Assembly (NCBI GenBank): GCA_964434955.1
Contig: CAYSXI010000226.1
Location: 1-7,518, forward strand
Source: JANQLU01 sp964434955
GTDB lineage: Bacteria; Planctomycetota; Planctomycetia; Pirellulales; Pirellulaceae
DNA length: 7,518 nucleotides
Direction: 5' to 3'
Part shown: positions 1 through 6,385 of the stretch, piece by piece
How positions within the stretch are numbered: the first letter of the stretch is position 1
Layout of the letters: the number at the start of each line of letters is the position of its first letter
Program-made: the position numbers and the translations under genes
The notes under the pieces: model-generated
What the model saw: only the letters and a program-made list of their open reading frames with translations
What the model was told of the DNA's origin: nothing
The model's database searches: none

Positions 1-1054
1 CCTTTTGCCCAACCTTCAGCAAGTCGCCGATGAGCTAACCGTGATCCGTTCGATGCATACGGATCAATTCAATCATGCTCCGGCCCAGCTGTTACTTCTT
101 TCCGGATTCGAGCGTTTCGGACGTCCCAGTATTGGCTCCTGGGTCAGTTATGGACTGGGAAGTGAGAATCGCAATCTACCGCATTTTGTCGTCCTGATCA
201 CGGGTCAGATTCTTGGCGCGGGCAACAGCGCCTGGGGTAGTGGTTTTTTGCCGACGGTTCACCAGGGAATTGAATTTCGTAGCCAGGGCGATCCTGTTTT
301 GTTTCTTTCGAATCCCAAGGGCATTGATCGAAGCAATCGGCGCAACACGGTCGATGCCATCAACCAGCTGAACCAGCTCCAGCTCGGGTCAGTTGGCGAC
401 CCGGAAATTCAGACTCGAATCCGCCAGTACGAGTTGGCCTTCCGAATGCAAAAATCGGTACCGGAGTTGATGGATGTCAAATCGGAACCGGAACACATCC
501 ACAAGCTTTACGGAACCAAGCCCGGCTCTGCGAGTTTTGCCAACAATTGCCTGCTCGCTCGTCGATTGGTGGAACGAGGCGTTCGTTTTGTTCAACTTTT
601 CGATCAAGGCTGGGATATGCACTCGGGGATCGTTGGGTCAATGAAACGAAAATGTCAGCAAGTGGACCGGCCGATCGCGGCCCTTATCAAGGACCTTAAA
701 CAACGTGGGTTGTTGGACGACACCCTTGTTGTTTGGTCGTCGGAATTCGGCCGAACTCCCATGGGGCAAGGAACCAACGCGGAAGGCAAGAAGGCCAACG
801 TTGGACGCGACCATCACAAAGAAGCTTACACGACCTGGATGGCGGGCGGCGGTGTCAAAGGCGGATTCAGCTACGGCAAGACGGATGAGCTCGGTTATGG
901 AATTGTTGAGAATCCGATGCACGTCCACGATTTGAATGCGACCATCATGCACCTGCTTGGCATCGACCACAAGAAGTTGACCTTTAAATATCAAGGCCGA
1001 CAGTACCGTCTGACCGACGTTCATGGAAACGTCGCTACGGAGATCATCAGTTAG
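1..1054 (+). CDS. DUF1501 family protein, 5'-truncated by window edge
   Basis: The reading frame is open from the first bases of the window (frame starting at base 2) to a TAG at 1052-1054, so only the C-terminal about 350 residues are present. Complete planctomycete members are usually 450-490 residues, so roughly 120 N-terminal residues, including any Tat-type signal, should lie upstream. Residues below are counted from the TTG at base 5, which I do not take as the real start. Family hallmarks are NHAPAQ (24-29), SIGSWVSYGLGSEN (42-55), GWDMHS (202-207), EFGRTP (247-252), GRDHH (267-271) and MHVHDLNATIMHLLG (305-319). DUF1501 is related to the alkaline phosphatase/sulfatase fold; the Asp, His and Glu in these motifs are the likely metal ligands, but no substrate is established. 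These genes commonly sit beside a DUF1549/DUF1553 cytochrome-like gene, which here would be off-window. Family assignment is firm; function is unknown. Confidence 0.9.
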   Translation, partial: LLPNLQQVADELTVIRSMHTDQFNHAPAQLLLLSGFERFGRPSIGSWVSYGLGSENRNLPHFVVLITGQILGAGNSAWGSGFLPTVHQGIEFRSQGDPVLFLSNPKGIDRSNRRNTVDAINQLNQLQLGSVGDPEIQTRIRQYELAFRMQKSVPELMDVKSEPEHIHKLYGTKPGSASFANNCLLARRLVERGVRFVQLFDQGWDMHSGIVGSMKRKCQQVDRPIAALIKDLKQRGLLDDTLVVWSSEFGRTPMGQGTNAEGKKANVGRDHHKEAYTTWMAGGGVKGGFSYGKTDELGYGIVENPMHVHDLNATIMHLLGIDHKKLTFKYQGRQYRLTDVHGNVATEIIS

Positions 1055-1217
1055 CCGAGTTTGACAACGTTGGCTGACGCCGATGATTGCAATTAAAAAA
1101 CTATCAAATCCTTGCTTCGTATTTCCTTTCACGCTTGGGCAAATTTCTTTTGCAATTTTCCGATTCCGACATTACCCTCCAAGCATCAATTGATATGTCG
1201 ATCCGGGAATGCAGAAA

Positions 1218-2948
1218 ATGAACTTCGAAGGTTCCATCGGGCGAGCCACGGCACTGGGCTCAGCCGTCTTACTCACATGCTTCTTCCTTACTCCTCAATC
1301 GTTTGCGCAAACGGTTTCGATACAAACCGCAAACCAGCTTTTGCAAACCGGAAAGCCGGATCAAGCCGAAAAGCAGTTACTGCAACTGGTCGAAAAGAAC
1401 CCGAAGAATCATGCCGCCTGGTACTTATTGGGCAATTCACAACATGCCCAGAAAAAGTACGCTGACGCCATCGCTGCATTTGATCGCTCCGCACAATTTC
1501 CGACCTACAAAGCCGGTTCGCTTTACAACAAGGCCTGCTCGCTTTCCCGGCTGGGCAAATCCGAAAAGGCCCTCGAAACTTTGCGACAGTCTTTTGCGGC
1601 CGGATTTCGCAATGCGGATCAAGCGGAAAACGATCAGGACTTTACGGCCCTACGCGAATTGGAAGACTTCAAGAAGTTGATCGCCGAGAAACGAAAAGCA
1701 ATGAAGATTTTTGTCGAAGACACAAAAATCATTCATCAAATTCACGGTGAGGCCGCCGGCGACGAGTTTGGGTGGGTCGCCCGTATCCTGGGCGACGTTG
1801 ACGGTGACAAAGTACTCGATTTCGTCGCCACGGCTCCATCCGCTGCCAAAGGAAATGGCAAGATTTACGTCTACTCAGGCAAAACCGGGAAGCAACTATA
1901 TGCAAAAACGGGAAACAATTCGGAACGTCTGGGAAACGGAGCCGCAGGAGCGGGCGATGTCGACAATGATGGCGTACCCGATGTGATTGTCGGCGCACCG
2001 AACGGTCCAAAGGGCGGGGCGGCATATGTCTACTCCGGCAAAACGGGAAAACAACTTCATCGGATCCTGGCGCCCAAAGCCGCGAAGCAGTTTGGCTACA
2101 AAGTCTGCGCAATGGGTGACATCAACGAAGACGGCCACGACGACGTGTTGGTTTCCGCAATCGCGGCCTCAGGGAAAGTCGCTAACTGCGGCATGGTTTT
2201 CGCGTTTTCTGGTAAGGACGGCAAAGAGCTGTTTCGACTCGAGGGAGAACGCAGCGGCGACAAATTCGGCAGCGCTATTTGCGCGTCATTAAACGAGGAC
2301 CATCCAATTTTCGCAGTGGGCGCGCAGGACGCGGGAACCAACAAAGGCGGCGCGGTCTATGTCTATGATTGGCACTGGAAGCGACCTCAATTGTCCTTCA
2401 AAGTTTCGGGGGATAAATCCAGCGTCAATCTTGGCCAAATGTTTCTTTCGTTTCCCGGGGATGTCGACCGGGATGGTGTTCCGGACGTTTACGTATCCGA
2501 CTTTTCGGATCGAACCGGAGCTCCCGGCGGCGGGCGAATTGCGATTCACTCCGGAGCCAACGGCAAAAGAATTTTTCAACTTACCGGCAAACAACCGGGC
2601 GAAGGCTTTGGGACTTCGCCAAGCGATGCTGGTGACGTCAACGGTGATGGCATTGGTGACTTGATTGTTGGTGCCTGGCAAAATCGGAAAGGCGCTCGAT
2701 CCGGTGGGCGTGTGACACTTCACAACGGCGCCGATGGAAAACTTCTTGATCAATGGACGTGTCAGATTGCCGGCGACACATTCGGCTTTGACGCGGTCGG
2801 GATCGGCGACGTCAATGGTGACGGAAACATCGATTTTCTGTTGACCAGTGCCTGGGCCAATATCAAAGGTCCAAAAACAGGACGCGTTTTTGTGATTGCC
2901 GGAGAGAAATACGAGAAACCTGCCAAGGCCCCATCGGCGAGGAAATAG
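1218..2948 (+). CDS. Exported TPR plus FG-GAP (integrin-alpha-like) beta-propeller protein
   Basis: Probably a secreted or periplasmic/surface protein of 576 residues. A signal peptide covers residues 1-30 (hydrophobic core SAVLLTCFFL, likely cleavage after SFA). Three TPR-like helical repeats follow at about 37-132. From about 170 to the end there are seven FG-GAP blades, each with a calcium-loop motif of the DxDxDGxxD type: positions 193-201, 247-255, 301-309, 415-423, 473-481 and 531-539 are good, while the fourth (about 357-365, SLNEDHPIF) is degenerate. Repeated YVYSGKTGKQL strands mark the blades. Start choice: ATG 1218 has GGGA (1205-1208) nine bases upstream, while the in-frame ATG at 1209 directly abuts that sequence; 1209 would add only three residues. 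FG-GAP propellers bind calcium and serve in adhesion or protein interaction; TPRs bind proteins. No enzymatic motif is seen and the partner is unknown. It lies between the DUF1501 gene and the PQQ-like gene on the same strand. Confidence 0.9.
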   Translation: MNFEGSIGRATALGSAVLLTCFFLTPQSFAQTVSIQTANQLLQTGKPDQAEKQLLQLVEKNPKNHAAWYLLGNSQHAQKKYADAIAAFDRSAQFPTYKAGSLYNKACSLSRLGKSEKALETLRQSFAAGFRNADQAENDQDFTALRELEDFKKLIAEKRKAMKIFVEDTKIIHQIHGEAAGDEFGWVARILGDVDGDKVLDFVATAPSAAKGNGKIYVYSGKTGKQLYAKTGNNSERLGNGAAGAGDVDNDGVPDVIVGAPNGPKGGAAYVYSGKTGKQLHRILAPKAAKQFGYKVCAMGDINEDGHDDVLVSAIAASGKVANCGMVFAFSGKDGKELFRLEGERSGDKFGSAICASLNEDHPIFAVGAQDAGTNKGGAVYVYDWHWKRPQLSFKVSGDKSSVNLGQMFLSFPGDVDRDGVPDVYVSDFSDRTGAPGGGRIAIHSGANGKRIFQLTGKQPGEGFGTSPSDAGDVNGDGIGDLIVGAWQNRKGARSGGRVTLHNGADGKLLDQWTCQIAGDTFGFDAVGIGDVNGDGNIDFLLTSAWANIKGPKTGRVFVIAGEKYEKPAKAPSARK

Positions 2949-2972
2949 CCTTCGTCGAACACATGGGTATCG

Positions 2973-3022
2973 AACCTCGTTATACTTTCCGTTGAATATT
3001 ACCACTTGTTTACATCGAGGTT
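2973..3022 (+). promoter_or_regulatory. Inverted repeat covering the ribosome binding site of the PQQ-like gene
   Basis: AACCTCG (2973-2979) is the exact reverse complement of CGAGGTT (3016-3022), which contains the GAGG ribosome binding site (3017-3020). Pairing across the 36-base loop could hide the site on transcripts reading through from the upstream gene. TATACT at 2981-2986 could be a -10 element, but no convincing -35 is seen at the right distance. A seven-base match could be chance. Confidence 0.25.
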
Positions 3023-3027
3023 GGAAG

Positions 3028-4332
3028 ATGCCAATTCGTTTTTTCATTTGCCTTGCATTGCTGTGTCTTATTTCGCCTTCCTCGCGGGCGCAGGATTGGA
3101 ACCAATGGCAAGGTCCTAACCGGGACGGGACCTGGAAAGAACAAGGAACCTTGGACAAGTTTCCAGAGGATGGTCCGAAGGTCCTGTGGCGAACAAAAAT
3201 TGCCAATGGATATGCCGGGCCCGCCGTCGCTGATGGACGGGTGTTCGTTGCTGACTTTGTTCTGGAAGAAGGTGATGACTCGCCGAATCCTGGAAAACAA
3301 AACGCTGTCTCGGGAAAAGAACGGTTGCTCTGCTTGGATGCAAAGACTGGCAAGCAGCTTTGGAAACATGAATACGAATGCAGTTACAAAATTTCCTATC
3401 CGAACGGACCGCGTGTAACGCCGACCGTCGACAAGGACCGGGTCTACACATTGGGCGCCGAAGGCCACCTGTTTTGCTTGAACGTCAAAAATGGTGATGT
3501 GATCTGGAAACGTTCACTCAAAGACGAATACAAAACGGCCGCTCCCTACTGGGGATTTGCTGCTCATCCGCTGATTGATGGCGACACGCTCTACTGCGTT
3601 GTGGGTGGAAAAGGCAGTGTTGCCGTCGCGTTCGACAAAAACGATGGAAAAGAAAAATGGCGAGCGCTGTCGGCCAAAACAGCAGGCTATTGCCCGCCAA
3701 CGATGATCGAAGCAGGCGGAACCAAGCAATTATTGATTTGGCATCCGGAAGCTTTGAATAGTTTGAACCCAAAGACGGGCGAAAAAAATTGGTCGTTCGC
3801 GATGAAGCCAAACTATGACATGTCGATCATCGCGCCGATCCATTCCGGAGACTACCTCTTGGCTTCGGCACTCCAGGGTACATCGCTGCTCCTGAAGCTG
3901 GACCGGGACAAACCGGCTGCGACCGAAGTCTGGCGGAAAAAAGGGCCGCATCCGGATCATAATCCACCGCTCGTCGTTGACGGTCACATCTACGGCGTTG
4001 ACGAACGTGGCCAGCTCCGTTGTTTTGACCTCAAAACGGGCGAACGAAAATGGGAATCTCTGGCGACGGCCCCGAATGGGCGGCCCGCAGGTGCAGCCAC
4101 CGGTTTCATCGTTCAAAACAATGAAAAGTTTTTTGTCATGATCGAAACCGGCGAACTCATTATCGCTCAATTCTCGCCAAAAGGTTTTAAAGAACTTGAT
4201 CGTGCCAAAATTCTGGAACCCACAACTCGAACCAGCAACCGTCGAGTTGTTTGGAGCCACCCCGCATTTGCCAACAAATGCGTTTTCGCGCGAAACGACA
4301 AAGAAATCATTTGCGTTTCGTTGTCAAAATAG
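3028..4332 (+). CDS. Exported PQQ-like (BamB-type) beta-propeller protein
   Basis: A 434-residue protein with a clear signal peptide (residues 1-22, core FFICLALLCLI, ending SSRAQ before DWNQWQGPNRDG). The WNQWQGPNRDG opening is typical of planctomycete PQQ-binding-like propellers. At least five blade motifs of the type L-x-C/S-L-x-x-K-T-G-x-x-x-W are visible: LLCLDAKTGKQLWKHE (100-115), LFCLNVKNGDVIWKR (148-162), VAVAFDKNDGKEKW (198-211), LNSLNPKTGEKNWSF (243-257) and LRCFDLKTGERKW (330-342). Such proteins fold as eight-blade propellers; most of this group act as structural or binding proteins and are not proven quinoprotein dehydrogenases, and no cytochrome domain is attached. The start at ATG 3028 is supported by GAGG at 3017-3020 with a seven-base spacer and by the signal peptide beginning there. 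A longer in-frame start at 2896 would overlap the previous gene and bury the signal peptide. The gene ends 30 bases before a strong terminator. The assignment is firm; substrate and role are unknown. Confidence 0.92.
   Translation: MPIRFFICLALLCLISPSSRAQDWNQWQGPNRDGTWKEQGTLDKFPEDGPKVLWRTKIANGYAGPAVADGRVFVADFVLEEGDDSPNPGKQNAVSGKERLLCLDAKTGKQLWKHEYECSYKISYPNGPRVTPTVDKDRVYTLGAEGHLFCLNVKNGDVIWKRSLKDEYKTAAPYWGFAAHPLIDGDTLYCVVGGKGSVAVAFDKNDGKEKWRALSAKTAGYCPPTMIEAGGTKQLLIWHPEALNSLNPKTGEKNWSFAMKPNYDMSIIAPIHSGDYLLASALQGTSLLLKLDRDKPAATEVWRKKGPHPDHNPPLVVDGHIYGVDERGQLRCFDLKTGERKWESLATAPNGRPAGAATGFIVQNNEKFFVMIETGELIIAQFSPKGFKELDRAKILEPTTRTSNRRVVWSHPAFANKCVFARNDKEIICVSLSK
4263..4320 (+). repeat. Cluster of inverted repeats in the 3' end of the PQQ-like gene
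   Basis: Three self-complementary elements sit back to back inside the last coding stretch. CGCATTTG (4263-4270) pairs with CAAATGCG (4275-4282) across a four-base loop. TTTCGCGCGAAA (4284-4295) is a 12-base palindrome. CGAAACG-A-CAAA (4291-4302) pairs with TTTG-CGTTTCG (4310-4320) with one bulged A and a seven-base loop. The last two share bases and are mutually exclusive. They could shape the mRNA 3' end ahead of the terminator, or be coincidence in coding sequence. Confidence 0.4.
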
Positions 4333-4362
4333 CGGATTGGTTTGGCAATCTCGTTTGGTAAC

Positions 4363-4396
4363 AAAAAAAGGCGAAAGGGAGCTTTCGCCTTTTTTT
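4363..4396. terminator. Bidirectional intrinsic terminator between convergent genes
   Basis: A perfect 15-base-pair inverted repeat: seven A then GGCGAAAG (4363-4377), a four-base loop GGAG (4378-4381), then CTTTCGCC and seven T (4382-4396). Read on either strand it gives a GC-containing stem followed by a run of seven U, so it can stop transcription both of the PQQ-like gene (stop at 4332) and of the minus-strand sigma operon (last stop at 4435). Its position in a 102-base gap between convergent genes fits exactly. Confidence 0.92.
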
Positions 4397-4434
4397 ATGG
4401 CTCTGCAGAACCTTTTAGCAACTCAACAATCGGC

Positions 4435-5262
4435 TTATCGCGTCCGCTTCAGATCCAGCGGCGACACCGCCTGGGTGTGACATTTGGAGCAGTCTTGGAA
4501 TTCAGCCTTTCCTTTGACACCGTGGAAGAAATGGTAGTTGTCAAACTTGTTGTGTGCCGAACCAATTGAACCGTCCAAACGGTCTAGCTTTTCTGGATGC
4601 GGGGAGACATGACAAACGGAGCAGTCTTGGAACTCCATCCGGCCGGCGTGCCCATGAAAATAGTGAAACGCATCGAATCCACGAATGCTGTCTGGTAACA
4701 TTCTCGAAGTTAGTTCGGCTTCAATTTCAACCTTCTGGCCTTCTCGAATTACGGTGAGATTGACTTTGTCACCCGCTTCTTTCATCTCAATCAATACGGA
4801 AAGCTGCTCGGCATTCACCAGAATCTGGTCAGCCAGCATATAGAGCACGTCGAATTTTTTAAGTTTGGATTTTTCGGCCCCGCTTTGTGCAGTCACGTGA
4901 TCGACGATCAAACCGGTGCCTGCGGGGATTTTCAAATGCTTCCGAAGGGCCGAATCAACTTTTGAAACATGAACGCCAAGAGTCGTCCGCCCCTTCATCT
5001 TGACCCTGGTTACGTTTGATTGGCTGGGGGATCCCGTGCCGTCCTGATTCGTGAGCAAAACCTTGGCACCCGTTGAGTCCGAGTGGAAAAAATTGTCGGC
5101 CGTTCCATCGACTTTGGGAATCTCCTGATTTTCGAACTTCATTTGCAGCGTTGCCGGATGCCAACCTGCGGTTAAATTTTCCGATTTCGATTTCCAACCG
5201 GCAAATACGCCTCCCACGATGGAAGCCAACATAAAGGAAACGAATGTAATCTTGGCTGTCAT
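4435..5262 (-). CDS. Exported or membrane-anchored PDZ domain protein with two c-type heme motifs
   Basis: A 275-residue protein in three parts. Residues 7-22 are a hydrophobic signal peptide or anchor (FVSFMLASIVGGVFAG). Residues about 93-185 look like a PDZ domain (TLGVHVSKVD, GTGLIVDHVTAQSGAEKSKLKKFDVL, then VNLTVIREGQKVEIEAEL), a fold that binds peptide C-termini. Residues 196-262 hold two copies of a unit containing HxxHG, EFQDCS and CxxCH: CSVCH at 214-218 and CSKCH at 258-262, with histidines 200/203 and 244/247 upstream, exactly 44 residues apart. CxxCH binds heme c covalently outside the cytoplasm, matching the export signal; the upstream histidines may be the second axial ligands. 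Start: ATG 5262 has GAAAGG nine bases upstream, whereas the in-frame TTG at 5301 overlaps the previous stop codon. It is the third gene of the sigma operon, 35 bases after the membrane protein gene. Predicted electron-transfer or redox-sensing role; no close known protein is recognised. Confidence 0.88.
   Translation of the reverse strand: MTAKITFVSFMLASIVGGVFAGWKSKSENLTAGWHPATLQMKFENQEIPKVDGTADNFFHSDSTGAKVLLTNQDGTGSPSQSNVTRVKMKGRTTLGVHVSKVDSALRKHLKIPAGTGLIVDHVTAQSGAEKSKLKKFDVLYMLADQILVNAEQLSVLIEMKEAGDKVNLTVIREGQKVEIEAELTSRMLPDSIRGFDAFHYFHGHAGRMEFQDCSVCHVSPHPEKLDRLDGSIGSAHNKFDNYHFFHGVKGKAEFQDCSKCHTQAVSPLDLKRTR
4477..4677 (-). repeat. Duplicated heme-binding unit within the PDZ/heme gene
   Basis: Codons for residues 196-218 (4609-4677) and 240-262 (4477-4545) encode copies with 15 of 23 identical residues. 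At DNA level the plus-strand 15-mer GGAGCAGTCTTGGAA occurs at 4486-4500 and again at 4618-4632, an offset of 132 bases or 44 codons. This supports an internal tandem duplication that made a two-heme protein from a one-heme ancestor. Confidence 0.85.
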
Positions 5263-5297
5263 TGATCTTTGCCTTTCAAACGATTGAATCTGGTTGG

Positions 5298-5843
5298 TCA
5301 AATCTCGGACGATGGTATTGCAATCCGCTTTTTGACTTTGCTTTTCGAATCACCATTTCCGGACGTGCCTTCGAACCGAAAAACGCGAACCGGCCTACCG
5401 TCGCGAATTTCAAAGGCCTCAGGCACAAGTGTCGGCTTGAGTCCGACTTCCGTCAGGGTCGTCTTTTGTGATTGAGACGAATCCGAAGAAGCGAATGATT
5501 CAAAATCATTTTTGTCTTGCTGATTTTTTTCCGCCACGGAACCCGCATTCGGCCCTTGCCCGGGCAAATTTCTGCCAACAAGAATGCCAAACACCATTGC
5601 CACGAGGGACGCTGCAATCGTCATTCGCCAGCGAGACGCATTGGGCCGGCCGGGAATCGCTTCCGATTCCGCAAGTCCTTTCAAATTGCCTGGATCCGTG
5701 TCCGCAGCAAAACCAATGGGATCTTCCGACTCAGAATAAATCGAAAGCATCTTCCGGACCCTCGAGTCCAGATGCGGCGAAGGTTTGCTGAGTGACATCT
5801 GTCGAACGAGGTCTTCAATTGGAATCTCTTTTTCTTTTTTCAT
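5298..5843 (-). CDS. Single-pass membrane protein, candidate anti-sigma factor of the upstream ECF sigma
   Basis: A 181-residue protein not recognised as a named family. Residues 1-72 are hydrophilic and probably cytoplasmic, including a helical stretch IPIEDLVRQMSLSKPSPHLDSRVRKML (7-33, both ends inclusive) that could contact the sigma factor. Residues 74-90 (MTIAASLVAMVFGILVG) form one transmembrane helix with arginines on both sides. The rest is a low-complexity Gln/Ser/Asp-rich linker and a short conserved-looking patch EAFEIRDGRPVRVFRFEG (142-159), probably outside the membrane. There is no HxxxCxxC zinc motif, so it is not a classic ZAS anti-sigma factor. The case for an anti-sigma role rests on topology and on position: its ATG overlaps the sigma stop as ATGA, with GGAAG seven bases upstream inside the sigma gene, implying coupled translation at a fixed ratio. 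The CDS is certain; the anti-sigma role is inference. Confidence 0.85.
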   Translation of the reverse strand: MKKEKEIPIEDLVRQMSLSKPSPHLDSRVRKMLSIYSESEDPIGFAADTDPGNLKGLAESEAIPGRPNASRWRMTIAASLVAMVFGILVGRNLPGQGPNAGSVAEKNQQDKNDFESFASSDSSQSQKTTLTEVGLKPTLVPEAFEIRDGRPVRVFRFEGTSGNGDSKSKVKKRIAIPSSEI

Positions 5844-6385
5844 TTCAATTCTTCCAATCGCGTTTCGAGTTTTTTTAATGCCCGCCGATAACGCGTTGCG
5901 AGTGTTTTGGGCGGGATGTCCAACACGGCTGCTGCCTGCTCAAAGGTGAGCCCCCCAAACGCCTTGAGGACGACGGCGTCTCGCTGTTCCTCAGGCAATG
6001 TTTCAATCGCATCACGGAGAATTTGATCCCGCTCCCGAGTCAACATGTCCTGCGGCGGACTCATTGAATGGTTCGCCGGAGGCGAGTATCCGTTGAACAA
6101 AGAGTCTGCAAGTTTCTTTTGCCGATTTGCCTTGCGCTGGAGGTCAATCGCGGAGTTCCGAACAGTCATAAACACGTAAGGCACGAGGCCCTCCGAAGTC
6201 GCAACAGGCAATCCGCTGGCGGAATTCCGATGACGTACCAGCTTGGCGAATCCCTCCTGGATGGCATCCTCGGCCAGGGCGCGCGAACCGGTAACCGAAA
6301 GCGCCATTGAATAAAGGCCCTGACGGTGCGAGTCGTAAACGCTTTCAAGCGAAAACTCGTCCCGGTTTGATGCGGCTAGTCCCAT
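5840..6385 (-). CDS. ECF-type RNA polymerase sigma factor (sigma-70 family)
   Basis: A 181-residue sigma factor with only regions 2 and 4, the size and layout of the extracytoplasmic-function group. Region 2 spans about 14-86 (YDSHRQGLYSMALSVTGS, AEDAIQEGFAKL for core RNA polymerase binding, and VPYVFMTVRNSAIDLQRK for -10 recognition). A variable linker (about 90-118) follows, then region 4 at about 122-174: IETLPEEQRDAVVLKAFGG and the helix-turn-helix LTFEQAAAVLDIPPKTLATR that reads the -35 element. Start ATG 6385 has GGAAAG (6395-6400 on this strand) nine bases upstream. It is the first gene of an operon with a membrane protein (4-base overlap) and the PDZ/heme protein, so it is probably held at the membrane and may control its own operon. 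I could not identify its promoter consensus. Confidence 0.93.
   Translation of the reverse strand: MGLAASNRDEFSLESVYDSHRQGLYSMALSVTGSRALAEDAIQEGFAKLVRHRNSASGLPVATSEGLVPYVFMTVRNSAIDLQRKANRQKKLADSLFNGYSPPANHSMSPPQDMLTRERDQILRDAIETLPEEQRDAVVLKAFGGLTFEQAAAVLDIPPKTLATRYRRALKKLETRLEELK

Noticed and set aside
1050..1078. Terminator after the DUF1501 gene
   Set aside because: GTTAGCC and GGCTGAC can form a seven-pair stem only with a G-U pair, the loop is long, and no U-run follows.
638..1132. Minus-strand open frame of 164 codons opposite the DUF1501 gene
   Set aside because: Antisense to clear DUF1501 motifs and without any recognisable protein feature.
1185..1194. Palindrome ATCAATTGAT upstream of the FG-GAP gene as an operator
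   Set aside because: A single ten-base AT-rich palindrome is expected by chance and nothing else supports a binding site.
2896..3027. Longer start for the PQQ-like protein adding 44 residues
   Set aside because: It would overlap the FG-GAP gene and place a basic, unstructured stretch before an obvious signal peptide; ATG 3028 has a good ribosome binding site.
2289..3353. Long open frame on the minus strand (354 codons) across the FG-GAP and PQQ-like genes
   Set aside because: It lies antisense to two well-supported genes, spans their intergenic gap, and its translation shows no domain, signal peptide or coherent composition.
3730..4260. Minus-strand open frame of 176 codons opposite the PQQ-like gene
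   Set aside because: Antisense shadow of repeat-rich coding sequence; no recognisable domain.
4435..5262. Magnetosome protein (MamP/MamE-like)
   Set aside because: Only the PDZ-plus-two-hemes layout is similar; the heme surroundings differ from the magnetochrome pattern as recalled and no other magnetosome gene is present.
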